In this document: in pieces, positions 14,607 through 22,861 of the stretch
How the letters are laid out: each line of letters starts with the position of its first letter
How positions within the stretch are numbered: the stretch's first letter is position 1
Source: Bin87 sp965220505
GTDB taxonomy: Bacteria > Chloroflexota > Dehalococcoidia > Lucifugimonadales > UBA3495
Length of the DNA: 64,000 nt
Reading direction: 5' to 3'
NCBI GenBank assembly: GCA_965220505.1
Contig: CBDCQE010000002.1
Coordinates: forward strand, 310,001-374,000
Translations under genes and position numbers: made by a program
Notes under the pieces: model-generated
Database searches by the model: none
What the model saw: the letters and a program-made list of their open reading frames with translations, nothing else
Told to the model about the DNA's origin: nothing

Positions 14607-15247
14607 TGGCTTCGGAGGAACCACACCGACGCCGCGTCGGCATCCTGGGCGGAACGTTTGACCCGCCGCACCTGGGTCACCTGCTGATCGCCGAAACGGC
14701 GCGGGTGGCGCTGTACCTGGAGACGGTGATGTTCCTGCCGGCCGGCGAGCCCTGGCTCAAGTCGGGCCAGCGCATCACTCCGGCCGAACACCGGCTCCGG
14801 ATGGTCCAACTGGCGGTTGCCGACAACCCCAACTTCTGCGTGTCCGACTGCGAGATCAGGCGTACCGGGGCCACGTACACGGTGGACACGCTGCGCCAAC
14901 TGCGGCGCGAGTTTCCGGCCGACACGGAACTGTACTTCATCGTGGGCTCCGACGTGCTTGCCCAGTTTCACCGCTGGAAGGAACCGGAGGCCATCCTGGA
15001 TCTCTGCCGCCTGGCGGTCATCGAGCGTCCGGGGAGCCCGGTGGAGGGAGTAGCAGCGCTGAGGGCGCAGTTCCCTGAAGCCCCTGATTCCGGCGCGGTG
15101 GTGTCGGTGGCAGGGCCGCGGGTGGATTTCAGCGCGTCGGAACTGCGGAGAGTGCTGGCGGCCAGACTGTCCACCCGCTACCAGATACCGGACGCGGTGG
15201 CGAAATACATAGCTACTGTAGGACTGTATGCGAAGAGAGAGGTCTAG
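14606..15247 (+). CDS. nadD: Nicotinate-nucleotide adenylyltransferase NadD
   Basis: A 213-residue nucleotidyltransferase: 'GILGGTFDPPHLGHLLIAE' carries the (T/H)xGH signature, 'GATYTVDTLRQLR' and 'LYFIVGSDVLAQFHRWKEPEAILDLC' are NadD-specific, and 'VDFSASELRRVLAA' is the C-terminal ISSTxIR-like motif. It makes nicotinate adenine dinucleotide from NaMN and ATP in NAD synthesis. The ATG overlaps the obg stop (TGATG), so translation is coupled. obg-nadD linkage is common. Confidence 0.95.
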   Translation: MASEEPHRRRVGILGGTFDPPHLGHLLIAETARVALYLETVMFLPAGEPWLKSGQRITPAEHRLRMVQLAVADNPNFCVSDCEIRRTGATYTVDTLRQLRREFPADTELYFIVGSDVLAQFHRWKEPEAILDLCRLAVIERPGSPVEGVAALRAQFPEAPDSGAVVSVAGPRVDFSASELRRVLAARLSTRYQIPDAVAKYIATVGLYAKREV

Positions 15248-15289
15248 AAAATTAGTTCCTACGGTTCTCGACTATGGTTATGTTTACTG

Positions 15290-15318
15290 TTGACAATCCG
15301 CGTATGGTATGATATAGG
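15290..15318 (+). promoter_or_regulatory. Sigma70 promoter with extended -10 for pyrE
   Basis: A consensus TTGACA is followed after 17 bases by TATAGG, preceded by TG-N (extended -10). It lies in a short AT-rich gap after nadD and 55 bases before the pyrE start. Confidence 0.65.
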
Positions 15319-15372
15319 TCTGCGGCGTCAGTTGGGCTTCGTTTGAATAAGGACGCGGCACGGGAAGGAAAC

Positions 15373-15948
15373 ATGGTTGCCACGCAAAAATTGTCCGAAG
15401 TGGAGTTGTTGATCCAGGTGGCTGAGGAACGCGGCGCCATTTCATATGGTGACTTCACCCTCTCGTCCGGCCGCAAGAGTTCCTTCTATTTTGATGGCCG
15501 TTTGCTCAGCTTGGATCCGCAAGGCGCGCATCTATTGGGCAAAGCCCTTTTGCCAATGCTGAAGCAAGCTGGCGTTGCCGCTGTAGGCGGACCGACATTG
15601 GGCGCGGATCCTATCGCAACTGCGGTTGCAGTAGTTTCCTGGCAGGAGGATGATCCGTTGCCTGCCTTTATCGTGCGGAAGGAAGCCAAAGGTTACGGGA
15701 AAGGTCAGTTGATTGAAGGACCTGTACCCGCAGCCGGTAAGTCGGTCGCCATTGTGGACGACACTTGCACCACTGGCAAGTCTTTGTTCCACGCGATTCA
15801 CGCCGCCGAACAAGCGGGGTGTAGAGTGGACCTGGTGGTCGCTGTATTGGACCGCAATGAAGGCGGAAGCGAGAAGATAGCTGAGAAAGGCTATCGATTC
15901 CAATCTCTGTTAAAGGCCGGAGAGGACGGGCGGATACGGCCGGCGTGA
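15373..15948 (+). CDS. pyrE: Orotate phosphoribosyltransferase PyrE
   Basis: A 191-residue type I phosphoribosyltransferase: 'GDFTLSSGRKSSFYFDGR' and 'GPTLGADPIATAVA' bind orotate, 'FIVRKEAKGYGKGQLIEG' is the flexible loop with the catalytic Lys, and 'VAIVDDTCTTGKSLFHAI' is the PRPP loop. It forms OMP in pyrimidine synthesis. AAGGAA before the ATG at 15373 sets the start; an upstream TTG would add ten unlikely residues. It has its own promoter. Confidence 0.93.
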   Translation: MVATQKLSEVELLIQVAEERGAISYGDFTLSSGRKSSFYFDGRLLSLDPQGAHLLGKALLPMLKQAGVAAVGGPTLGADPIATAVAVVSWQEDDPLPAFIVRKEAKGYGKGQLIEGPVPAAGKSVAIVDDTCTTGKSLFHAIHAAEQAGCRVDLVVAVLDRNEGGSEKIAEKGYRFQSLLKAGEDGRIRPA

Positions 15949-15957
15949 AGGAGTCGA

Positions 15958-16716
15958 TCACTCGCCGCGCAGTTGGCGGAGCTGGTTTTCCAGTTCCTGG
16001 ATCCTGACTTCGGCCGATGTCCGGGCTTCGTGTTCGGCGGCGGCGCGAGCCTCCGCTCGGGCGCGGGCCGTACGCTCCTGTGCGAGGGCTTCGCGTTCGG
16101 ACTCCAGGGAGGCGATGCGCTCGCCCGTTGCCGGGTCGTGCCAATGCAGTTGGCCGTCGGCCCAGCGCAGGTCCACGTTCAGCACGGCGCTGTGGCCCTG
16201 CCGGCTGCCGTCCGGCAATTCGTCAATCTGAATGGGCTCGTATCGGCCGTCCACCAGTCGGTCGCCGGCCAGTCGGGTTCCGTGGTATCGGCCCGTCTCG
16301 TCAAAGCGCCAGTACTCCAGGATGCCCAACTCAGCGTAGCGAACTCGCTTTTCAACGGTGTCCCTCCGTCCGGTGGAGCGCGAGGCGACCTCCAGCACGA
16401 AGTCGGGAGGCTTGCCCTGTTCCGAGATGACGTAGCCATTCTGAGCCCGGTAGAGTGCCGGGTCCGCGTCGAAGGCCACCATCAGGTCGGGATAGACCGC
16501 GCCGGCCATGCTGGTCAGTTCGGTGGTTGGGATGGGGATCATGTAGAGGTCGGCGCCGACGACGGTGGTGTCGGGGTTGCCTAGATATACGACCAGGGAG
16601 TGCGCGCCGCCGGTGAGGGAGAGGTGCTGGGAGGCGGTCATCTTTTCGTCCTGGGACTTGGGAGGGTCCGGCAATTCGAAGGCCGTTGGGGACTGGGGAG
16701 TTTTGGCGGTGGTCAT
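15958..16716 (-). CDS. Uma2 family endonuclease-like protein with C-terminal coiled coil
   Basis: A 252-residue DUF820 protein: 'PDLMVAFDAD', 'GKPPDFVLEVASRST' (nuclease-core Asp and Glu), 'RYAELGILEYWRFDETG' and 'YEPIQIDELPDGSRQGHSAVLNVDLRW'. From about residue 200 there is an Ala/Glu/Arg-rich heptad region ('ARAEARAAAEHEARTSAEVR') forming a coiled coil, as in the longer Uma2 subtype. The start ATG follows GCGAGG. Its 3' end converges on pyrE with only nine bases between the stops. It is closely similar in layout to the copies at 37321-38097 and 59393-60154. Confidence 0.88.
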   Translation of the reverse strand: MTTAKTPQSPTAFELPDPPKSQDEKMTASQHLSLTGGAHSLVVYLGNPDTTVVGADLYMIPIPTTELTSMAGAVYPDLMVAFDADPALYRAQNGYVISEQGKPPDFVLEVASRSTGRRDTVEKRVRYAELGILEYWRFDETGRYHGTRLAGDRLVDGRYEPIQIDELPDGSRQGHSAVLNVDLRWADGQLHWHDPATGERIASLESEREALAQERTARARAEARAAAEHEARTSAEVRIQELENQLRQLRGE

Positions 16717-16790
16717 GCTGAACCTCGCCTGGCGGGGCGTGTGTTGGCGGGAATTATACGTGCGCGGAGGATTGGATGGACGGCTTGCCG

Positions 16791-18473
16791 TTACACCCGG
16801 TAGAAGCTGCCGCCGCCGGCCCAACGGGCGCGCAGGACTCGGCTCCCCACGACGGTATCGAACCTGATCCATTCGGCAGAGGGCTGGTCCGCCGGGCCGA
16901 CGTAAAAGCGCGGTGATGCCAGAGGATCGCCCGCCCGCGGCGTCAGCGGCTCCTCACCGCCGTTGGGCCACGCGAGGAAGAGCCGTCCCCGGCGCAGGAT
17001 GACGCGGAAGCTGGTCAGATAGGGGGTATGGCTGCGGTAGTGGCCGGGGAAAGCGTCCCACTCCGGCGGATGCGGCGCCGTTTCGGCCAGCGGCGCGCTG
17101 CCCTCGCGGATGTACACATCGGGGCCGTGGTGGACCTCCACCATGTGTGCCGCGTCTCCCGCGCCCTGCAGAGCGCGGAACCGCACCGGGAAGGGGTCAA
17201 ATTCGTCGTGGGGCACGCAGAAGGTGTTGCCCGAGATGTGTTCCAGCCTGATGGTCGGACCGTCCTGCCGTCTCAGGAGAAGTTGGTCGCGCCGGGCGAT
17301 TACCAACAGTACCGCGCCGGAGGTCTCATGGACGAACCGGCCGGCGTATCGGTCAGCGTCGTCAATGCGGGTGGGGTCCGGCAAGGGCGGCGGTTCGGGA
17401 ACCGGCTCGCCGTCACGTATCGCGGCCGCGACTCCGAGGGTGTAACGGGCCGGCGGGTACAGGTCCACCCCGGAGCCGTTGCACAGGATCACCACCCCCA
17501 GGCCGTCGGTCTGGTCGGTGATCATGATCGCGCGGAAGCCCACGGTGCTCCCGCCGTGGCCGATGAAATGATGATCGCCGCCCCGGTGGGATATGATCCC
17601 GAAGCCATAGCGGTAGTCATCTTGCTCGTCGCCGCGAGGCATGGCGATGACCGGCGTGGTCATCTGCTGGTACATGGCCGGCGAAACGACGGGGCCAGCC
17701 TCACCCCGCCCTTCGTTGAGCCACACCCGGGCGTATCGCGCCATGTCGCCGGCAGTGGAGACCTGGCTGCCGTCGCCCACGGCGTATTCCATCCAGGGCG
17801 CCGGGATCAGGATGTCGCTGCGGCGCCGGGGACGGTCGTCGTGAAGGTCCACGTAACCGGTGGCCATGTGGTGTCGGCCGTGGTGGGTGATGGTCGGCTC
17901 GCTGGAGCGCATCCCCAGCGGTTCCAGGACGCGCTGGCGGATCGCGGTGGCGTAGTCCTGCCCGGTAACGTCCTCCAGCAGCCAGCCCAGCAGTTTGTAG
18001 CCGGTGTTGGAATAGTGGAACCGGGAGCCGGGCTCCCAGGCGGCCTCGGTGTCCCGCAGGGCGTAGCCCTCGTAGCGGGCCGCCGGCGTGAAGTCGGTGC
18101 CCGCGGGCAGGCCGGCGGTATGGCTCAACAGGTGCCGGAGGGTGATCGGGCCGTACCGGGAGGGCAGGGCCAGCCAGGGCAGGTGTGTGCTGACCGGCGC
18201 GTCGAGGTCGAGCCGGCCCGCCTGCGCCAGTTGCAGCAGCGCCAGGGCGGTAAAGGACTTGCCAATGCTGCCGATCTGGAAGGTGGTGTCGGCCAGCACC
18301 GGGCTCCGCGCCGCCAGGTCGGAGTAGCCCACGCCGGCGGTGAAAAGGGTCCGCCGCCGGTCGGTGAGGGAGATGGACAGCCCTGCCGCGGGAGCAGCAG
18401 CAAGCCAGCGCCCCAGGTACTCCGTGAGGGCTGCGAAGTTTTGTGGAGTGTCGGGATTAACTCGTGATGTCAT
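16791..18473 (-). CDS. Serine hydrolase, class C beta-lactamase/penicillin-binding-like
   Basis: A 560-residue protein of the beta-lactamase-related (Pfam Beta-lactamase) family. The active-site motifs are S-I-G-K at 69-72 (SxxK), Y-S-N at 154-156 (YxN) and 'GHGGSTVGF' near 317 (HxG). The catalytic domain ends near 360; the remaining about 200 residues form a beta-rich C-terminal domain ('DDADRYAGRFVHETSGAVLLV') seen in peptidase S12-like esterases. No signal peptide is visible, so it is probably a cytoplasmic esterase or D-aminopeptidase-like enzyme and not a resistance gene. Confidence 0.87.
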   Translation of the reverse strand: MTSRVNPDTPQNFAALTEYLGRWLAAAPAAGLSISLTDRRRTLFTAGVGYSDLAARSPVLADTTFQIGSIGKSFTALALLQLAQAGRLDLDAPVSTHLPWLALPSRYGPITLRHLLSHTAGLPAGTDFTPAARYEGYALRDTEAAWEPGSRFHYSNTGYKLLGWLLEDVTGQDYATAIRQRVLEPLGMRSSEPTITHHGRHHMATGYVDLHDDRPRRRSDILIPAPWMEYAVGDGSQVSTAGDMARYARVWLNEGRGEAGPVVSPAMYQQMTTPVIAMPRGDEQDDYRYGFGIISHRGGDHHFIGHGGSTVGFRAIMITDQTDGLGVVILCNGSGVDLYPPARYTLGVAAAIRDGEPVPEPPPLPDPTRIDDADRYAGRFVHETSGAVLLVIARRDQLLLRRQDGPTIRLEHISGNTFCVPHDEFDPFPVRFRALQGAGDAAHMVEVHHGPDVYIREGSAPLAETAPHPPEWDAFPGHYRSHTPYLTSFRVILRRGRLFLAWPNGGEEPLTPRAGDPLASPRFYVGPADQPSAEWIRFDTVVGSRVLRARWAGGGSFYRV

Positions 18474-18491
18474 GATGGCGGCCGGAGGCGT

Positions 18492-18884
18492 TCAAACGGA
18501 TATGATGCGCAGGCCCTGCAAGCGCTCGAAGTGCCTCCGGTTGTTCGTGAGCAGGGTCAAATTGTGGTGCAAAGCGGTGGCTCCGATGAGCAGGTCCATG
18601 TCCTGGATGAGGGTTCCCGCGGCGCGTAGTCTGGCGCGCTCGGCGCCGAATATACGGCAGATGGGAACATCCAGGCCTATGACGGGGTACTGGCCCAGGA
18701 AATCCGTCATTCGATTCTCGTTATGCGCCGGGTTGTTGCTGTTCAACACTCCTTCATATAGTTCCGCTACGGACACGATGCTAATGCTGATGCCCTCTGG
18801 ACGTAGTTCATCCATGCGGCGCACCGTTCGCGGAACGCGGTTCAGGTAACTTATGGCCCAGTCGGTATCCAGCAGGTTGCTCAT
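18492..18884 (-). CDS. PIN-domain toxin (VapC-like)
   Basis: A 130-residue PIN nuclease: 'LLDTDWAISYLNR' (first Asp), 'ISIVSVAELYEGVL' (Glu), 'DMDLLIGATALHHNLTLLTNNRRHFERLQGLRI' (Asp pair and C-terminal N..HF motif). The reading is complete. It begins four bases after the DUF104-type antitoxin gene. VapC toxins cut initiator tRNA or 23S rRNA. The start is placed at MSNLLD; an upstream in-frame start would overlap the antitoxin. Confidence 0.88.
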   Translation of the reverse strand: MSNLLDTDWAISYLNRVPRTVRRMDELRPEGISISIVSVAELYEGVLNSNNPAHNENRMTDFLGQYPVIGLDVPICRIFGAERARLRAAGTLIQDMDLLIGATALHHNLTLLTNNRRHFERLQGLRIISV

Positions 18885-18888
18885 GCTG

Positions 18889-19152
18889 TCACGCCTTTGG
18901 CGCACAATAGATGCAATCGCAATTGCTGCCACGGTGACGAGCACCGTACACGAACCTGATCATATCCTCCGCCGCTGCCTCAGCTTCCTGTACTTCGGCC
19001 TGGGTAGTCGGCATCCAGTCTGGATCCTTCCAGTCTTCAAAACCCTTTCTTATGTCGATGGTGATGGATACTACCTCGTCCTTGGCCAGATTGAGCGGTT
19101 CCAACGGCACCAGAACCCCATCGGTGAACTTGGCTTTGATGGTCTTGATCAT
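18889..19152 (-). CDS. AF2212/PG0164-like antitoxin (DUF104)
   Basis: An 87-residue protein with the DUF104 signature 'IKTIKAKFTDGVLVPLEPLNLAKDEVVSITI' (a short swapped-hairpin antitoxin domain) and a helical tail ('TQAEVQEAEAAAEDMIRF') that would wrap the PIN toxin. The last residues contain three Cys ('NCDCIYC'), which is unusual for this family and could bind metal. It is followed at once by a PIN toxin gene. Confidence 0.83.
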   Translation of the reverse strand: MIKTIKAKFTDGVLVPLEPLNLAKDEVVSITIDIRKGFEDWKDPDWMPTTQAEVQEAEAAAEDMIRFVYGARHRGSNCDCIYCAPKA

Positions 19153-19179
19153 ATTTGCTCCTTCGGCTGACGAAACCGG

Positions 19180-20220
19180 CTACTGCCCCGGCCCCGGCTT
19201 CTCTGGGCCGAAGAGCAACGGCTGCGCGGTGATGCGGGCGGTGATGCAGTCGTCGTCGCCGTTCCCCTCATCTGCGGCCACCTGTAGCGTGCCGCCGACC
19301 TGCACCGCCGCGGTGCGCACGTAGCCCAGCCCGATGACGCGCGCCCCATCCGCTCCGGGAACCACCGTCGCCGAGGTTACCAGGCCCATGGCCGCACCCT
19401 CGTCGTTGACCAGGCGGGATCCGGGCAGCGCGCCGGCCTGACCCTGGTCGGCATCAAAATCCAGGGACACCAGGTACTTCTGCACCTTGTGGTAGGTGTC
19501 CAGGCGGGCGATGACCTCCTGGCCGATGTAGCAGCCCTTGTGGAAGTCGATGGCGCCGATGAGGCCAGCCTCCAGGGGATTGTAGGTGTCGCTCATCTCG
19601 CTGCCGTACGCCGGCCGGGCCTGGGCGATGCGCAGGGCCTCCGCGGTGGCCGCGCTGATGCTCGCCGCGCCGGCCGCTTCCAGGTCGGCGGCGATGCGCG
19701 CGGCGTCGTCGGGGTCGTCGGCCAGCAGGTAGCGGGTAGGCGGACGCTCCGGGTCGTCCGGGTCCGTCGGTGGATCCACCACCAGAATGCCATCGTCCGA
19801 GACCCGATCCAGAATGCTGGCGGCGTCCGGTCCGGTCAGCCGCAGCAGGGAAGTCTTGTCCGTGATGTCCTCGACCTCCAGGTCCTCCATGATGGTGTAC
19901 TTGTCCAGGAAGTCGATCACGTTCTGCTGCTGGCCCGGGCTGGTGAGCATCACCTGGTGGTCGCCGCAGTGGATGACGTACACCAGGTCGACGATGCGGC
20001 CGCGGTCGCTGGTGAGGACGGTGACGGCGACCTCGCCGGCCGGCGCGTCGGGATCGATCAGGTTGGTGGACAGGCGATTGAGCAGGTCGCGGGCGTCCTC
20101 GCCGGTGAGAAGCAGGATGCCCGAGTCGTCGGGGTACACGGCGGCCCGCTCGGTGGCGGCGCGAAATTCCTCGGCCCGGCTTTCGTCAGCGATATTGGTG
20201 TCCAGGGTGGTGGTGGCCAT
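19180..20220 (-). CDS. ygfZ: YgfZ/GcvT-like folate-binding protein
   Basis: A 346-residue tetrahydrofolate-binding protein of the YgfZ (IBA57) family: N-domain 'GILLLTGEDARDLLNRLSTN', 'TVLTSDRGRIVDLVYV', and the diagnostic 'KGCYIGQEVIARLDTY' loop with its conserved Cys, then a C-terminal beta-barrel. YgfZ supports repair or assembly of Fe-S clusters in certain enzymes such as MiaB. An IscA/ErpA-type gene lies upstream on the same strand, fitting a shared Fe-S role. Confidence 0.88.
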   Translation of the reverse strand: MATTTLDTNIADESRAEEFRAATERAAVYPDDSGILLLTGEDARDLLNRLSTNLIDPDAPAGEVAVTVLTSDRGRIVDLVYVIHCGDHQVMLTSPGQQQNVIDFLDKYTIMEDLEVEDITDKTSLLRLTGPDAASILDRVSDDGILVVDPPTDPDDPERPPTRYLLADDPDDAARIAADLEAAGAASISAATAEALRIAQARPAYGSEMSDTYNPLEAGLIGAIDFHKGCYIGQEVIARLDTYHKVQKYLVSLDFDADQGQAGALPGSRLVNDEGAAMGLVTSATVVPGADGARVIGLGYVRTAAVQVGGTLQVAADEGNGDDDCITARITAQPLLFGPEKPGPGQ

Positions 20221-20251
20221 GGGGTTCCTCCGGGGTGGGTACGCGTTTATC

Positions 20252-20371
20252 CTGTCATCGCGAGGAGCGTAGCGACGCGGCGATCTCGTTGTCAGAAGGC
20301 TATCGTCTCACCGGCAGGGTTGCCGCCCCCGCATCGAGTGCGGGGTGACGTTGCTTCGCTCGCAATGACAG
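20252..20371 (+). repeat. Inverted-repeat intergenic element (TGTCATYGCGAG type)
   Basis: The left end CTGTCATCGCGAGGAGCG and the complement of the right end, CTGTCATTGCGAGCGAAGC, are near-identical terminal inverted repeats of about 23 bp enclosing about 75 bp. Inside is a perfect hairpin CCCCGCA-TCGAG-TGCGGGG. TGTCATTGCGAG-GAAGC words are a well-known dispersed intergenic repeat in several phyla. It looks like a small non-autonomous element between ygfZ and erpA; no target duplication is obvious. Confidence 0.7.
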
Positions 20372-20385
20372 AGCAGGATACGCAA

Positions 20386-20411
20386 CAGGGGCGGGTCTGC
20401 ACCCGCCCCTG
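20386..20411. terminator. GGGGCGGGT-type hairpin after erpA
   Basis: CAGGGGCGGGT-CTGC-ACCCGCCCCTG is a perfect 11-bp stem with a four-base loop, 32 bases past the stop of the IscA/ErpA gene. There is no strong T tract, so it may be a REP-like or bidirectional stem more than a classical terminator. The same core recurs at 54167 and 58378. Confidence 0.6.
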
Positions 20412-20442
20412 CGCCGCGTCGTATCGGGTTTGGGCGCGCTGG

Positions 20443-20799
20443 CTACACGGCGAAGGAGGTGCCGCAGCCGCAGGCCTTCTTGGCGTTGGGGTTCTCGAAG
20501 ACGAAGCCTTTGCCGTTGAGCCCGTCGGAGAAGTCCAGCTGGGTGCCCACCAGGTAGATGTAGGACTTCTTGTCCACCATCACCTTGACGCCGTACTGCT
20601 CGACGATCTTGTCCGACTCGCGCTCCTTGTCGGTGATGGTGAGGTCGTAGGTGAGGCCGGAGCATCCGCCGCCCTTGACGGCCACGCGCAGACCGATGTT
20701 GTCGGTGATGCCTTCCTTGTCAGCGAAATACTTGATCTTCTCGGCGGCCTTTTCCGAAATCTCGACGGTGAGCTCGACGCCGTTCTGGGTGATGGGCAT
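20443..20799 (-). CDS. erpA: Iron-sulfur cluster assembly protein, IscA/ErpA type
   Basis: A 118-residue A-type carrier: 'VEISEKAAEKIKYFADKEG', 'GLRVAVKGGGCSGLTYDLTI' (Cys46), 'YLVGTQLDFSDGLNGKGFVFENPNAKKACGCGTSF' (Cys110 and Cys112). The three cluster-binding Cys are all present. It hands Fe-S clusters to apo-proteins. Neighbouring ygfZ has a linked role. The split between ErpA and IscA names cannot be decided from this sequence alone. Confidence 0.93.
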   Translation of the reverse strand: MPITQNGVELTVEISEKAAEKIKYFADKEGITDNIGLRVAVKGGGCSGLTYDLTITDKERESDKIVEQYGVKVMVDKKSYIYLVGTQLDFSDGLNGKGFVFENPNAKKACGCGTSFAV

Positions 20800-20910
20800 G
20801 GTTTCGTAACCTCCGCGGTGGGAGTGGATGATGGGATGATTTTACGAAAAACGACGGGGGCGCGTCAAATGCCCGTTGCCTGGAAGGTGCTCAAGGTCGG
20901 GCTGGATCGG

Positions 20911-21336
20911 TTATGACGGCTCAATGGTGAGTAGTTCTTGAAATCCTGCAGGGTTCACTATCCGGAATGTGAATTCGCCGTCAAGTTCCAGGAGGTCCGG
21001 GTCAGTGGTTATGATAGCGTCGACATGTTGCCAGATGCCAAGGTCCAGAACAGGGATGTCCTGTGGGTCTCGGCAATGGGCGCCAGACGGCGGAACCAGG
21101 TCGAACGACAGGGCGTGATGGAGATATTCCGCGATGATGGAATCCTGTTGCTCCGGAGTCAAGCGGAACCTCGGCTCAGCCAATTGGATGATGAGTTCGT
21201 TGATCAGGTAGTCCGAGACGATGACCTGGATCGCTCCGGACTGCATCCAGTGCCAAATAATTGACCCCCGGTTGGGAACGGGAGTCATCGAGGATAAGAT
21301 GGCGCTGGTATCGTAGATAACGCGCTTGGTCGTCAT
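20911..21336 (-). CDS. PIN-family toxin (COG1569-type)
   Basis: A 141-residue PIN protein: 'RVIYDTSAILSSMTPVPNRGSIIWHWMQSGAIQVIVSDYLINEL' (Asp motif and the W-x-W region of COG1569), 'CRDPQDIPVLDLGIWQHVDAIITTDPDLLEL' (later acidic residues). It overlaps the antitoxin stop by four bases. The same two-gene module occurs at 50447-50904, where the toxin is truncated. Confidence 0.85.
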   Translation of the reverse strand: MTTKRVIYDTSAILSSMTPVPNRGSIIWHWMQSGAIQVIVSDYLINELIIQLAEPRFRLTPEQQDSIIAEYLHHALSFDLVPPSGAHCRDPQDIPVLDLGIWQHVDAIITTDPDLLELDGEFTFRIVNPAGFQELLTIEPS

Positions 21337-21659
21337 GTGTCGAGTATTTCGAGGACCTGCTCCTCGTCGAGTCCGTTGGTCCGGAACGCCTCGAGGGCTT
21401 GCTCAAAGGGAACGTAATCGGTGGGTGTCAAGGTGATGCTCTCGCCCTGGCGCCCGACCACCATGAAGCGTTCACTCGGGAAGAGGTCCGCCATTGATGT
21501 CGGGATGGTGAAGTGACGTGCGCCGCGCGGGTCGTAGGTTCTGACATTGGAGCAGACCAGCACCCTTATCAGCTCGTCAGGGCTTATGCCCAGGTCCTGG
21601 CTCTTGCTGGCGATGTGTTCAGCCGTCCAATCGGGGATGTCGACTTGGATCGATTGCAT
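21333..21659 (-). CDS. Putative antitoxin of a PIN module, unrecognised family
   Basis: A 108-residue protein that I cannot place in a named family. It shares with the protein at 50447-50779 the order 'IP(D/E)W', 'DLGI.PDEL(I/V)R.LVC..(V/I)R', 'F.(I/V)P.SM', 'FMVV.R...(S/A)(I/V).L.PT', 'F..AL..F..NG..E..VL..L'. Both copies sit directly before, and overlap, a PIN toxin of the same subtype, so an antitoxin role is strongly suggested. The central part could be a strand-rich DNA-binding fold and the acidic C-terminal helix a toxin-binding tail. Confidence 0.7.
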   Translation of the reverse strand: MQSIQVDIPDWTAEHIASKSQDLGISPDELIRVLVCSNVRTYDPRGARHFTIPTSMADLFPSERFMVVGRQGESITLTPTDYVPFEQALEAFRTNGLDEEQVLEILDT

Positions 21660-21776
21660 GAGGCGATGTCCGTGAGCCTGTCGTGTGTGGCTGATTATAG
21701 TGCGCGGGCGCGCGAGCAGGGAAGGTTCTGGCGCGTTCTCGAAAAAAATGCTCCCAAACGGGCCTTTCGTCCAATG

Positions 21777-22847
21777 CTACTGCTCCGCCTCCGCCGTGAG
21801 CGCGAAGCAGGTGAGGCCGGGGCCGTGGTCCCAGATGGATTCGGAGAAGGGGCGGCGCTCGTCCCGCCGCTCCGGGCTTTCGGCGTTGAACACGGCGCAC
21901 AGCTCGTAGTCCACGCCGCCGACGAGATGATACCCGTAGGGACGGCCCGTGTCCGGGTCTGCTATGGACTGGACGGAGTACTGCGGACCCTGCAGGTCGA
22001 AGAGGTTGGCGGGCATTGCGCCGTTGAACTCGTAGTAACGGTCCACGTTGCGGGAGATGCTGCGCAGGTCTTCTATCCGCTGCTCATCGAGGCGGATTTG
22101 CCGTTGCTGGACAGGCGTGCCGATCACGTAGATCGAGTAGCCCACGGTGGCCACCACGACCACCACGGCGGCGATCGCCAGCGCGCGCAATATCGGCGCG
22201 GCCCGCGCCGCCGAGGCCGACACCTCGTCCTCGGCCTGGCGCATATCCCACAGGTAGTAGCCGAAGATGGGCGCAACGATCAGCAGCACCGCCGCCACCT
22301 TCAGGAAGAAACTGACCGTCGGGTCGCCGGTGAGCAGGCTGGCCAGCAGGGCGATGATGTCGCCCAGGATGATGCCCGCGCCCACCACCAGCGTCAGGTA
22401 GGTGAGCCAGCGGCGCACCAGGGACTGCCGGCGCTCCGGATCAGCCGCGACGGCCACCGCCAAACGACGCATCAGGAAGAGGTACAGCGGGAAGGCGACG
22501 ATCACCGCCGCCAGCGCGGTGGCATCCGCCGCGGATGCCGGTGACCGGTAGCGATGCAGCGTATCGGGGAAGGTGTGGTCGATCAGCCCGAATAGCACCG
22601 CCCCCAGGCTGAAGGCGAAGACGTACAGGGATATGAAGGAGACCAGGTACAGGAAGGCCTCCCGCGCGTGCAGGTAGGGACGCGGCCGGGGCACGGCCAC
22701 CGGGAAGTCCACGTCGGCAAACGCGGCCAGGGCGCTGCGCACGTCCCGCTCCTGCCAACCGGCCTCCAGCAGCACGGCGCGGATGGTCTCCCGGGCGATG
22801 CCCCTCTCCAGGGATTCCTTTATGAACCGGCGCAGTTCTTCGTTCAT
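21777..22847 (-). CDS. DUF5671 domain membrane protein
   Basis: A 356-residue protein. The N-terminus 'LRRFIKESLERGIARETIRAVLLEAGWQERDVRSAL' is a small helical, UBA-like segment; 'REAFLYLVSFISLYVFAFSLGAVLFGLID' begins the DUF5671 region; four to five further hydrophobic segments follow up to about residue 240, and a soluble C-terminal domain ('ISRNVDRYYEFNGAMPANLFDL') resembles a pilin-like or type II secretion-style globular end. Function unknown; probably inner-membrane. Confidence 0.75.
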   Translation of the reverse strand: MNEELRRFIKESLERGIARETIRAVLLEAGWQERDVRSALAAFADVDFPVAVPRPRPYLHAREAFLYLVSFISLYVFAFSLGAVLFGLIDHTFPDTLHRYRSPASAADATALAAVIVAFPLYLFLMRRLAVAVAADPERRQSLVRRWLTYLTLVVGAGIILGDIIALLASLLTGDPTVSFFLKVAAVLLIVAPIFGYYLWDMRQAEDEVSASAARAAPILRALAIAAVVVVVATVGYSIYVIGTPVQQRQIRLDEQRIEDLRSISRNVDRYYEFNGAMPANLFDLQGPQYSVQSIADPDTGRPYGYHLVGGVDYELCAVFNAESPERRDERRPFSESIWDHGPGLTCFALTAEAEQ

Positions 22848-22861
22848 GGCGGTTATTCTCG

